Shown piece by piece: positions 1 to 7,263 of a DNA stretch of 7,997 nt. This DNA is from Desulfobacteraceae bacterium (GTDB lineage Bacteria > Desulfobacterota > Desulfobacteria > Desulfobacterales > UBA11574): assembly GCA_030671225.1 (NCBI GenBank), contig DAOVAE010000045.1:1-7997 (forward strand), read 5' to 3'. Within the stretch, counting starts at the first letter, position 1, and each line of letters begins with the position of its first letter. Below the pieces are notes generated by a model that was not told the DNA's origin, made no database searches, and worked only from the letters and a program-made list of their open reading frames with translations. The position numbers were made by a program, and so were the translations under genes.

Positions 1-2
1 TT

Positions 3-131
3 GATGATCAGGTCTGCAAAAGGCTTTGTGCTTTAAGGCTGCGTTGCGCCGTAGATCGCGATAAAAATACTAGGATGGAACTTTTGGAAGATCTGATATC
101 TAATAGCGGCATGTTTAACAAAATACATTAA
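3..131 (+). CDS. C-terminal tail of an unidentified rightward gene (5' truncated)
   Basis: One frame is open from the window edge for 42 codons to a TAA at 129-131. The tail is hydrophilic, rich in charged residues, and ends ...NTRMELLEDLISNSGMFNKIH; the second half could form an amphipathic helix. Codon use looks ordinary for the window. A weak hairpin with a T-run begins 15 bases after the stop, which fits the end of a transcription unit. I do not recognise the family and propose no function. Two cautions apply: 42 open codons can arise by chance, and another forward frame also ends early (TAA at 34-36), so that frame could carry the real gene end instead. Confidence 0.35.
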   Translation, partial: DDQVCKRLCALRLRCAVDRDKNTRMELLEDLISNSGMFNKIH

Positions 132-146
132 TTTTGAGGATTTCGT

Positions 147-171
147 AAAAAGTCAGAAAAGAGACTTTTTT
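147..171. terminator. Weak AT-rich hairpin terminator
   Basis: AAAAAGTC (147-154) pairs with GACTTTTT (163-170) around an 8-base loop, giving an 8-bp stem with only two G-C pairs, and runs into six Ts (166-171) on the + strand. It lies just after the stop of the rightward reading frame ending at 131. On the opposite strand the same stem also ends in a T-run, so it could stop leftward transcripts coming from glcD. Low stability makes it a modest candidate. Confidence 0.4.
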
Positions 172-179
172 ATGAATTC

Positions 180-222
180 ATCAATTGAACTTAGGGGCTT
201 CGCCCCAACTGGAATAATTGAT
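180..222. repeat. Nested inverted repeat with a GC-rich core hairpin
   Basis: The outer arms ATCAATT (180-186) and AATTGAT (216-222) are perfect complements. Near the centre, GGGGC (194-198) and GCCCC (202-206) form a tight 5-bp hairpin with a TTC loop. The sequence between the arms does not pair well. It lies in the gene-free stretch between the right-facing tail and the 3' end of glcD and may be a transcript-end structure or a decayed repeat; no function can be assigned. Confidence 0.4.
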
Positions 223-228
223 TTATCG

Positions 229-289
229 GTTAGCCGGTATGCCCGTTAGCCGGTTAACCGGTTCTATCTTTTCCGGGCAAACGGGCATA
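229..289. repeat. Palindrome-rich repeat cluster (GTTAGCCGGT units)
   Basis: The unit GTTAGCCGGT occurs at 229-238 and again at 245-254. A perfect 12-base palindrome, CCGGTTAACCGG, lies at 250-261. A perfect 10-base inverted repeat, TATGCCCGTT (238-247) with AACGGGCATA (280-289), encloses the palindrome. Together they could fold into a branched hairpin. The cluster lies about 100 bases beyond the 3' end of glcD. It looks like a dispersed intergenic element rather than a gene. The rest of 290-389 shows nothing I can support. Confidence 0.55.
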
Positions 290-389
290 ACAGGGGAACG
301 GGCCAACCCCATCTCATTCCATGTCCGAACTAAAAGAATAAGCCTAAGAATATCTTTATTTTCAGTGAATTATAGAATTTCCGAGACGT

Positions 390-1772
390 TTATTTAGGAA
401 AGATTTTGCCGGGATTTAACATCCCTTTTGGATCAAAAACCTTTTTAATCCTTTTCATAAGATTAAGCTCAACGGGGCCTATTTCTTTTGCTATGTATGG
501 AGCCTTGGTTATCCCGACCCCATGCTCGCCGGAAATCGTCCCTCCGAGTTCAAGGGTATAGTCGAACAGGGCATCAATTGCATCCTCGGCTTTTTTCAAT
601 TCCGCTTTATCCTTTTTGTCTAGCATTATGTTAAAATGGATGTTCCCGTCACCGGCATGTCCAAAACTCACAATAGTAAGTCCGGTTTTTTCCTTCAGTG
701 CATTTATCTTCCTTACCATATCAGGAATTTTGCTTCTCGGAACAACAATATCCTCATTAATCTTATCAGGACCATACTGGAACAAAGCCGGAGAAATCGC
801 TTTGCGTGCTTTCCAGAGGTTGTCGACCTCCTCCTTAGTCTCTGCTATTTTAATACGCTTTGCGCCCTGAGACATACACACCGCTTTTAATTGCTTTATG
901 AGAATCTTTGTCTCATCGACTTTCCCGTCCACCTCTACAAGCAGTATGGCTTCGGCTTCGACCGGCAGACCTATCTTGAGGTGGCTTTCTGCACATCGGA
1001 TTGAAGCATTATCCATAAATTCTATGGTTCTCGGGATTATGCCGCGCCTAATAATTTCTGAAACCGTTTCAGCTGCGGTCTCCAGCTTGTTGAAAACAAC
1101 AGTCATAGCCCTAACAACTTCTGGAAGGGGTAACAGCCGCAATGTCATCCGGGTAATGATCCCAAGGGTTCCTTCGGATCCGATAAGAAGCCTTGTCAGA
1201 TCATACCCCACCACTCCTTTGGCGGTCTGCACGCCTGTACGTATAATTTCACCGGTTGGAAGGACAGCTTCAAGGCCCAACACATAGTCCCTGGTAACGC
1301 CATATTTAACCGCTCGTGGCCCTCCTGCACATTCTGCCATGTTCCCACCCAATGTGGAAAATTCGGAGCTAGACGGATCCGGTGGATAGAAAAGTCCAAC
1401 TCTTTCAACAGCCTGATGAAAGTGGCCGGTCACAACACCTGGTTCCACATGGGAGATGAGGTTGTGCTTGTCGATTTCAAGAATACGGTTGAAACGAGCC
1501 ATTACGAGGATTAGGCCGCCATTGACGGCCAGAGACCCGCCGGTCATCCCTGAACCGGAACCGCGAGGAATAACAAAGAAATCTTCTGAGTTGGCGAGAT
1601 TTAATATAGCGGATATCTCCTCGGTGTTGCCTGGAAACAAAACAGCCTCAGGAAGATACATACGGGCAGTTGCATCGTATGCATAGCAGGAAAGATCCTC
1701 TTCTTTCCTGCTGCAGTTAGCTTTACCCACTATATTTTGAAGTTTTCTGAACGTGGTGTTTGTTAGTGCCAA
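390..1772 (-). CDS. glcD: FAD-linked 2-hydroxyacid dehydrogenase, GlcD/D-lactate dehydrogenase type
   Basis: This 460-residue protein belongs to the FAD-binding type 4 / FAD-linked oxidase C-terminal family, which oxidises glycolate, D-lactate or a related 2-hydroxyacid in the cytoplasm or at the inner membrane face. The FAD domain shows PRGSGSGMTGGS (69-80), the PDPSSSEFSTLGGNMAECAGG segment (131-151) and GSEGTLGI (198-205). The substrate-cap and C-terminal domain shows GHAGDGNIH (371-379), SGEHGVG (414-420) and a typical ...LNPGKIF end. Its length is close to normal for the family. The start is a TTG two bases after the dnaA stop; no clear ribosome-binding site precedes it, so translational coupling to dnaA is likely. 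The next start candidate, a GTG at codon 15, would trim the conserved N-terminal helix. No iron-sulfur partner (GlcF) follows before the window edge. The exact substrate cannot be read from sequence. Confidence 0.9.
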   Translation of the reverse strand: MALTNTTFRKLQNIVGKANCSRKEEDLSCYAYDATARMYLPEAVLFPGNTEEISAILNLANSEDFFVIPRGSGSGMTGGSLAVNGGLILVMARFNRILEIDKHNLISHVEPGVVTGHFHQAVERVGLFYPPDPSSSEFSTLGGNMAECAGGPRAVKYGVTRDYVLGLEAVLPTGEIIRTGVQTAKGVVGYDLTRLLIGSEGTLGIITRMTLRLLPLPEVVRAMTVVFNKLETAAETVSEIIRRGIIPRTIEFMDNASIRCAESHLKIGLPVEAEAILLVEVDGKVDETKILIKQLKAVCMSQGAKRIKIAETKEEVDNLWKARKAISPALFQYGPDKINEDIVVPRSKIPDMVRKINALKEKTGLTIVSFGHAGDGNIHFNIMLDKKDKAELKKAEDAIDALFDYTLELGGTISGEHGVGITKAPYIAKEIGPVELNLMKRIKKVFDPKGMLNPGKIFPK

Positions 1773-1774
1773 GG

Positions 1775-3115
1775 TTAAAATTTGCCGGATTCAAGCCTGC
1801 GGCAAAGAAATTCCACCTGCTTTTGCATAGGGCTTTTTTCTTTTATTTCCCGTTCAACGGCACCGATAGAATGAAGGGCGGTGGCATGATATCTGTTGAA
1901 ACTTTTCCCTATTGTCTGGAGGGGAGAATCGGTATACCTGCGCGACAGGTAGATTGCTATCTGTCTCGGTCGAACAATAGATTGTCTGCGAGAACTTGAT
2001 ACAATGTCCTTAACGGAAATACCGTAATATTTACATACCAGCTTCTTGATGGCATCTATAGTAATATTTTCTCGTTGACGTACTATATTCTTGACAACAC
2101 TTTCAGCAAGAGCAAGGTCAATAGGTGACCCCAAAAGAGAAGATTTGGCGGTAACACCGATTAGTCCACTTTCTAGTTGCCTTACATCTTCAATGAGTTC
2201 ACCGGCCAGGTAACCGATTACGTCTTCAGGCAACTCATACCCGTTGAGCTTTGCTTTTTTCTGTAATATTCTGACTCTGGTATTGAATTTTGGCGGCTCA
2301 ATAGTTGAAATCAGGGTGCATGAAAGACGTGATCTTAACTTATCGTGAAGTTTCGGTATTTCTACCGGAAGATAACAACTCGAGAAAATTATTTTCTTGC
2401 CGGATTCAAACAGCGTATCAAGGGTTAATGCAAGTTCGATCTGAGTTCGCTCCTTGCCGCTTAGATAGTGGACATCTTCAAGTAGCAATACGTCACATTG
2501 ATTTCTGTATTTTCCTTTGAACTTATTGATGGAACCATGTCGATAAGCATGAATCATTTCATTACTAAAGTCCTCTGCAGTAATATAATAGACACGTTCC
2601 GAGGGATATTCGGACAAAATGTAATGCCCTATGGCCTGGGAAAGATGGCTTTTCCCCATTCCGGTTTTTGACAATAAAAATAAAGAATTCTGTTGAGTAT
2701 TCTTTCGTGAAGCCAGTGAAAGGGATGCTGAATATGCAAAGTCATTATTGCCTCCCACAACAAACTGATCAAATGTAAAATCTTTTCGCAAAAAGCGGCC
2801 GTTGTAAAGACACGCATTCATATTGGGGAGCTGCAGTTGAAAATTCTCATCTACTTTCGGTCTTGGAGGGGCCTCTGTTTTGGAAACCTCGATTAAAAGC
2901 CTGTATGCTTTTCCCGCCACCCTGTTTAACTCGGACTCCATCAGGGCGCCATAATTGTTAAGAACCCTTTTTTTGGAAAAAAGGTTTGGTGAGGAAAGAA
3001 CAATTGAGCCTTCATCACATCTTGTCATTTTCAGAGGTTCAATCCACATCCTGAAACAGTGGCCGGGAATACATGGTTTAATAGCAGTTTTTGTCTCTTC
3101 CCAAATCGCCTTCAT
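1775..3115 (-). CDS. dnaA: Chromosomal replication initiator DnaA, divergent form
   Basis: This 446-residue protein has all DnaA parts: domain I (about 1-75, with FRMWIEPLKM), a short linker (about 80-108), the AAA+ domain (about 110-340) and the C-terminal DNA-binding domain (about 350-446). The P-loop reads SKTGMGKS (149-156), where the family normally has GGVGLGKT, so two glycines are replaced while the lysine and serine remain. Walker B ends E213-D214 instead of D-D. GKERTQ (220-225), the LRSRL arginine motif (260-264) and the sensor 2 segment VRQLE (311-315) are present. The helix-turn-helix keeps VRPRQIA (381-387), but the signature motif reads NRYHATALH where GRDHTTVLH is usual; the aligned E. 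coli Asp433 and Thr435 positions are Tyr409 and Ala411. It faces away from uvrA across a 617-base AT-rich gap and is followed by glcD. dnaN is not adjacent. It could be the main initiator or a second DnaA paralogue. The start fits domain I but has a weak ribosome-binding site. Confidence 0.92.
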   Translation of the reverse strand: MKAIWEETKTAIKPCIPGHCFRMWIEPLKMTRCDEGSIVLSSPNLFSKKRVLNNYGALMESELNRVAGKAYRLLIEVSKTEAPPRPKVDENFQLQLPNMNACLYNGRFLRKDFTFDQFVVGGNNDFAYSASLSLASRKNTQQNSLFLLSKTGMGKSHLSQAIGHYILSEYPSERVYYITAEDFSNEMIHAYRHGSINKFKGKYRNQCDVLLLEDVHYLSGKERTQIELALTLDTLFESGKKIIFSSCYLPVEIPKLHDKLRSRLSCTLISTIEPPKFNTRVRILQKKAKLNGYELPEDVIGYLAGELIEDVRQLESGLIGVTAKSSLLGSPIDLALAESVVKNIVRQRENITIDAIKKLVCKYYGISVKDIVSSSRRQSIVRPRQIAIYLSRRYTDSPLQTIGKSFNRYHATALHSIGAVEREIKEKSPMQKQVEFLCRRLESGKF

Positions 3116-3242
3116 AGGAGTTTATTCTCTAGATTTTGAAAACAGATTGTCCTGTTTTTTTAAGAAAAAGTCGGATAAAAGTAACGATATCAAACGGTTT
3201 ACGAGTGTTATCGGAGGTTATTAGAAAAGCCACTGAATACTG

Positions 3243-3272
3243 AATAAAGTTTAAGCCTACTTAATGTATCAA
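3243..3272 (-). promoter_or_regulatory. Possible dnaA promoter
   Basis: On the minus strand, TTGATA (3267-3272) resembles a -35 box and TTTATT (3243-3248) matches four of six positions of a -10 box, with an 18-base spacer. This would start transcription about 120 bases before the dnaA start codon. A perfect TTGACA sits nearby (3281-3286, minus strand) but has no good -10 partner at normal spacing. The region is so AT-rich that chance matches are likely. Confidence 0.22.
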
Positions 3273-3590
3273 CCCTTTTGTGTCAATCCTGATAAACCCA
3301 AATTTTTTTTTATTTGTTATTGAGTTATAAACAATTTATATCTTATTGTTTTTTCTGAATTAATTAGCCCTAAAAAGACAACTGCTTTTAAATACAACCT
3401 TTTTTGAAAGGCTGTTTTCTATAAGCATTTTAAGCATATCCGTCGTTATCAACAGTATTTCGACAATAATACTATTTCACGAATTCTCCTCATTTCTTCT
3501 ATTTTCTTTTAATTTTAATAATTATCACATTTAATTGTTAATAAGTCAAAAGGCATTGATATCTATTGATATGATTTTTTTTAAATTTAT

Positions 3591-3622
3591 TTGAAATATT
3601 TTTTTACACTCTGTAGTATAAT
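3591..3622 (+). promoter_or_regulatory. Possible uvrA promoter
   Basis: A perfect -10 box, TATAAT, lies at 3617-3622. The best -35 candidate, TTGAAA at 3591-3596, is 20 bases away, longer than the ideal 17. Transcription would begin near 3629, leaving a leader of about 100 bases before the uvrA ATG. I saw no E. coli-type LexA site (CTGT-N8-ACAG) near it, so SOS control is not evident from sequence. Confidence 0.33.
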
Positions 3623-3732
3623 AAACTTTTTGTAACACTTTAGCTTTTTGTAAATATTACCGCTTCATGTATAAGTAAAGAATCATGGCCCAAAGGACCA
3701 GGTTTTTCAGGGCAAAATAAATAAATTTTTCT

Positions 3733-6558
3733 ATGAAATCTAAAAAAATAATTATACGCGGCGCAAGACAACATAACTTGAAAAACATCGATGTTGAATT
3801 GCCTCGAAATAAGCTGATAGTGGTTACCGGTATCTCCGGATCAGGCAAATCGACTCTTGCATTTGACACCCTTTATGCCGAAGGACAGCGCCGGTACGTG
3901 GAATCCCTTTCTACTTATGCGCGCCAGTTCTTGGAACGCATGGAAAAGCCGGATGTAGACATGATCGAAGGACTGTCGCCCGCAATCGCAATTGAACAGA
4001 AAACAGCCAGCCACAACCCTCGATCAACCGTAGGAACAGTTACAGAAATTTATGACTATCTCCGCCTGCTGTTTGCAAGAATCGGCACGCCCCACTGTTA
4101 CAAATGCGGTCAACCGATTACTTCTCAAACACTCGATCAGATTGTGGACAAGGTTATGTCCCTGACCCAAGGAACCCGTATTATTATTCTATCGCCCCTT
4201 GTTTCAGGCCAGAAGGGCACACATGAAAAGCTTTTTAAACGGCTCAAAAAGGAAGGGTTCGCCCGCGTCCGTGTTGACGGCAAAACCATGGAGATTGAAG
4301 AAGTCGGCAGGCTTGACAAGAACAAGAAGCACACGATCGATGTTGTTGTTGACCGCCTGGTTGTAAAGGAAAAGATTAAAAACCGGCTTGCAGATTCTCT
4401 AGAACTGGCCATGTCACAGTCAGACGGCCTTGTAACAGTAGACGTACTCGGCGTGGGACCTGTTCTGTTCAGTGAAAAATCAGCATGCATCTCTTGTGGT
4501 ATAAGCTATCCGGAATTCACACCTGCAAGCTTTTCTTTCAATTCTCCCCAGGGCGCCTGTTCGAAATGCAACGGCCTGGGCTCAACCACTGAATTTGATC
4601 CTGATCTAATCATTCCAAATCACGAACTCTCGTTAAGGGAAGGAGCAGTTGCCCTATGGGCCAACAGAAATACCGTCCATTTTATCGAATTCTTGGATGC
4701 TCTGACTTCACACTACGGCGTTGACATCTATACCCCTTACAAGGATCTTCCGGATCACTTTAAAAAGGTCCTTTTATATGGATCAGGCAATGAACGGATC
4801 AGATTCTATTTTGAACGCAATAATCGTCGTTTTACCTATGAAAAATTCTTTGAAGGTATTATCCCTAAATTAGAAAGGCGTTATCTGGAAACAGAATCAT
4901 ACCAGTCCAGAGAGGAGGTTAAGAGTTATATTAATTTTCGCCATTGCCCTGAGTGTCATGGCTCCAAATTAAACCGGTCGAGCAGATCTGTAAAGGTAGG
5001 CGGCCATACCATATTCCAAACAACACAACTTTCATTGGCAATGGCCCATTCCTTTTTTAAAAAATTGAAGCTGACCGGCAAAAAAGAAATCATTGCAAAA
5101 AGAATACTCAAGGAAATTAATGAGCGGCTCGGCTTTCTTGAGAACGTTGGTCTTGGTTACCTTACCCTTGACAGGTCCGCTTACACCCTTTCCGGTGGAG
5201 AAGGCCAGCGGATACGTCTGGCCACGCAGATCGGATCAAAGTTAACCGGTGTCCTTTATGTTCTGGATGAACCGAGCATAGGTCTGCACCAGAAAGATAA
5301 TCAGCGCCTGTTGGCAACACTTCAAAAGATGCGTGATCTCGGCAACACGGTTCTTGTGGTAGAACATGATGAGGAGACCATACGTACTGCAGATCATGTT
5401 ATCGACATGGGGCCCGGGGCCGGGGTCAAAGGTGGTGAAGTGGTATTTTCCGGAACCCCGGACGCACTTCTGAATGAAAAAAAATCATTAACAGGCCAGT
5501 ACCTTTCAGGCCGAAAGTATATTGCAGTCCCGTCGAGCCGGCGTCCAGGACACAAAAAAAAACTTATCATCAAAGGTGCGTCTCAAAACAATCTCAAAAA
5601 CATCGATGTGGGATTCCCCCTGAGCTGCTTTATATGCATAACCGGTGTGTCCGGGTCGGGCAAATCGTCCCTTGTACTGGAAACCCTCCACCATGTTCTT
5701 GCCCAGAGGCTATATCATGCAAGGATACCGGCCGGCACCCACGTCAGAGTATTGGGGCTTGAACATATCGACAAGGTCATAAACATTGATCAGTCCCCCA
5801 TAGGGAGAACACCCCGTTCAAACCCCGGGACCTACACCGGTGTTTTTACTTATATCAGAGAACTCTTTTCAAGAATACCTGAAGCCCGTATGCGGGGGTA
5901 CAAGCCCGGCCGTGTCAGTTTCAATGTCAAAGGTGGAAGATGTGAGGCCTGCCGGGGTGACGGCATAATAAAGATAGAGATGCATTTTCTGCCGGACGTT
6001 TATGTTGCCTGTGATGTTTGCCGAGGCAACAGATACAACCGCGAAACCCTGGAGATCAGATACAAAGGAAAAAACATCGCGGATATCCTTGGCATGACAG
6101 TAAACCAGTCATTTAGCTTTTTTGAAAAGATAAAGAATATCAGGCTCAAGTTGCAAACACTGATCGATGTGGGGCTCGGATATATCCATATCGGTCAACC
6201 GGCCACAACATTATCCGGCGGCGAAGCCCAGCGGGTAAAACTGTCCAGGGAACTAAGTAAAAGAGGTACGGGTAAAACCGTCTATATCCTTGATGAGCCG
6301 ACAACCGGTCTTCACATGGATGATATCAACAAACTTCTAAATGTACTATCCAGACTTGTGGAAGCGGGCAATACCGTTATCGTGATAGAGCATAACATGG
6401 ATGTCATCAAGACCGCCGATCATATTATCGATCTCGGCCCAGAAGGTGGAGATGAGGGGGGCAATATTATCGGGTGCGGTACACCCGAAGAAATCTCTAA
6501 TATCAGCGGGTCTTATACCGGGCAGTTTTTAAGAAAGGTTTTAGTACCTAAGTTATAA
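3733..6558 (+). CDS. uvrA: Excinuclease ABC subunit UvrA
   Basis: UvrA is the cytoplasmic DNA-damage sensor of nucleotide excision repair; as a dimer it scans DNA and loads UvrB. The 941-residue product is complete and matches E. coli UvrA (940) in length. Two ABC ATPase modules are intact: Walker [10 protein letters not shown] (33-41) with signature LSGGEGQR (486-493) and Walker [10 protein letters not shown] (511-519), then Walker [10 protein letters not shown] (638-646) with signature LSGGEAQR (827-834) and Walker [10 protein letters not shown] (853-861). The zinc-binding cysteines are C252/C255/C276/C279 and C737/C740/C760/C763; an extra CPEC pair lies at 405-408. The first signature has Gly where Ala is common, a minor change. 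The ATG gives the usual MxxxIxxRGARxHNLKNI start, but no strong ribosome-binding site precedes it. The gene is monocistronic, faces away from dnaA, and has its own hairpin terminator at the stop codon. Confidence 0.98.
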   Translation: MKSKKIIIRGARQHNLKNIDVELPRNKLIVVTGISGSGKSTLAFDTLYAEGQRRYVESLSTYARQFLERMEKPDVDMIEGLSPAIAIEQKTASHNPRSTVGTVTEIYDYLRLLFARIGTPHCYKCGQPITSQTLDQIVDKVMSLTQGTRIIILSPLVSGQKGTHEKLFKRLKKEGFARVRVDGKTMEIEEVGRLDKNKKHTIDVVVDRLVVKEKIKNRLADSLELAMSQSDGLVTVDVLGVGPVLFSEKSACISCGISYPEFTPASFSFNSPQGACSKCNGLGSTTEFDPDLIIPNHELSLREGAVALWANRNTVHFIEFLDALTSHYGVDIYTPYKDLPDHFKKVLLYGSGNERIRFYFERNNRRFTYEKFFEGIIPKLERRYLETESYQSREEVKSYINFRHCPECHGSKLNRSSRSVKVGGHTIFQTTQLSLAMAHSFFKKLKLTGKKEIIAKRILKEINERLGFLENVGLGYLTLDRSAYTLSGGEGQRIRLATQIGSKLTGVLYVLDEPSIGLHQKDNQRLLATLQKMRDLGNTVLVVEHDEETIRTADHVIDMGPGAGVKGGEVVFSGTPDALLNEKKSLTGQYLSGRKYIAVPSSRRPGHKKKLIIKGASQNNLKNIDVGFPLSCFICITGVSGSGKSSLVLETLHHVLAQRLYHARIPAGTHVRVLGLEHIDKVINIDQSPIGRTPRSNPGTYTGVFTYIRELFSRIPEARMRGYKPGRVSFNVKGGRCEACRGDGIIKIEMHFLPDVYVACDVCRGNRYNRETLEIRYKGKNIADILGMTVNQSFSFFEKIKNIRLKLQTLIDVGLGYIHIGQPATTLSGGEAQRVKLSRELSKRGTGKTVYILDEPTTGLHMDDINKLLNVLSRLVEAGNTVIVIEHNMDVIKTADHIIDLGPEGGDEGGNIIGCGTPEEISNISGSYTGQFLRKVLVPKL

Positions 6559-6589
6559 ATTTTGTGCTTTTTATGGCAAAATTTTTTTT
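6557..6589 (+). terminator. Probable uvrA terminator
   Basis: AAATTTTG (6557-6564) pairs with CAAAATTT (6577-6584) to give an 8-bp stem around a 12-base loop, followed at once by five more Ts (6585-6589). It overlaps the last two bases of the uvrA stop codon. The stem is AT-rich but the T-run is strong. The same bases form part A of the repeat that recurs inverted at 7431-7454. Confidence 0.5.
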
Positions 6590-6799
6590 AATCAGTATAA
6601 TTTCTTTATTTTGAATAATTGAATATTTTCGATTGAAGATTGAATATTTAAGGAATTCTTCCAGTTCTTATAATTTTCAATATCAAAATGATAGAGCGAA
6701 GCGACTTCCTTAAATAGTCAAAGTCAATATTCAATCCCTTTTTGTTCTCTCCGAGCTGTAGGTTCTACGAGCCGGAAAACGGTTTATCCGGGTTAGGTT
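6558..6799 (+). repeat. Composite intergenic repeat, left copy (A-B-C)
   Basis: Three blocks recur, in the same order but reverse-complemented, on the far side of atpE. Block A (6558-6581) matches 7431-7454 in 23 of 24 bases. Block B contains TTAAGGAAT (6648-6656) and the core GAGCGAAGCGACTTCCTTAA (6694-6713), matching GAGCGTAGCGACTCCTTAA of the other copy with one substitution and one inserted base. Block C (6780-6799, CGGTTTATCC...) matches 7264-7283 in 19 of 20. The sequence between blocks has diverged or been replaced. It has no coding potential. This looks like a dispersed non-coding element, possibly a MITE remnant. Confidence 0.6.
6638..6736. repeat. Inverted repeat inside the left composite element
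   Basis: GATTGAATATT (6638-6648) is the perfect complement of AATATTCAATC (6726-6736), and the overlapping TATTTAAGGAA (6645-6655) is the perfect complement of TTCCTTAAATA (6706-6716). The right arm carries about ten extra bases (6717-6726) between its two parts. About 50 bases lie between the inner arms. As RNA this would be a long imperfect hairpin downstream of uvrA. Confidence 0.6.
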
Positions 6800-6807
6800 A
6801 AAACAAA

Positions 6808-6840
6808 ACAGGGCTGTGCCTTTAAAAAGCACAGCCCTGT
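6808..6840. terminator. Strong bidirectional terminator between uvrA and atpE
   Basis: A perfect 12-bp, GC-rich stem (ACAGGGCTGTGC at 6808-6819, its complement at 6829-6840) encloses a 9-base loop. Six Ts follow on the + strand after one C (6842-6847). On the minus strand the stem is followed by TTTTGTTTT. It starts 24 bases beyond the atpE stop, so its main role is probably to end the atpBE transcript, and it also backs up uvrA termination. Confidence 0.92.
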
Positions 6841-6863
6841 CTTTTTTACATATAGGTCTTTTC

Positions 6864-7154
<291 letters not shown>

Positions 7155-7162
7155 CTACTCTA

Positions 7163-7168
7163 CCTCCT
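7163..7168 (-). promoter_or_regulatory. Ribosome-binding site of atpE
   Basis: On the minus strand, AGGAGG lies 11 bases before the atpE ATG, inside AGAGGAGGT. It is the only near-perfect Shine-Dalgarno sequence in the window, in keeping with the high output needed for a subunit present in about ten copies per enzyme. Confidence 0.8.
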
Positions 7169-7263
7169 CTTATTAAGGTTTTATTGCTTCTTCCATTTTC
7201 CCATTAAAAGACAAAAAGCAAAGTTTTAAGTGTTTGTTAAAATAGCAAATTATAATTATCTAA

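Larger units (their letters stand above)
3116..3732. other. AT-rich divergent region between dnaA and uvrA; candidate origin or DnaA-controlled regulatory region
   Basis: The region has no credible gene. By hand count it is about 26% G+C, falling to about 19% in 3481-3660. It carries three TTATNAACA sites: 3325-3333 (+), 3446-3454 (+) and 3536-3544 (-, read as TGTTAATAA). Each differs from the standard DnaA box TTATNCACA only at position 6, where A replaces C. I found no perfect TTATCCACA. Other local repeats are a 9-base tandem TAAGCATTT/TAAGCATAT at 3422-3439 and ATTGATAT twice at 3555-3572. A small hairpin (CCTTT/AAAGG with ACA/TGT outside) lies at 3394-3415. A DnaA gene beside an AT-rich region with DnaA-like sites is the usual look of a bacterial origin, or of an autoregulated dnaA promoter. 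Which of these applies here is inference. Confidence 0.45.

Noticed and set aside
898..1287. Rightward open frame of 129 codons opposite glcD
   Set aside because: It is antisense to a well-supported gene whose family motifs span this stretch; the translation is Ser/Arg/Thr-rich with no recognisable domain, as expected of a shadow frame.
2955..3224. Rightward 89-codon frame overlapping the dnaA start and entering the AT-rich gap
   Set aside because: Most of it is antisense to conserved DnaA domain I; the remainder is low-complexity AT-rich sequence and no family is recognisable.
3116..3732. Perfect DnaA boxes (TTATCCACA) and a LexA/SOS box
   Set aside because: I found no perfect match to either on either strand by eye; only the position-6 variants of the DnaA box are present.
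3657..3869. Leftward 70-codon frame overlapping the uvrA start
   Set aside because: It is antisense to the conserved UvrA N-terminus including Walker A, and the rest is AT-rich leader.
4137..4490. Leftward open frame of 117 codons inside uvrA
   Set aside because: It lies wholly within conserved UvrA coding sequence and its Ser/Thr/Arg-rich translation is typical of antisense shadows.
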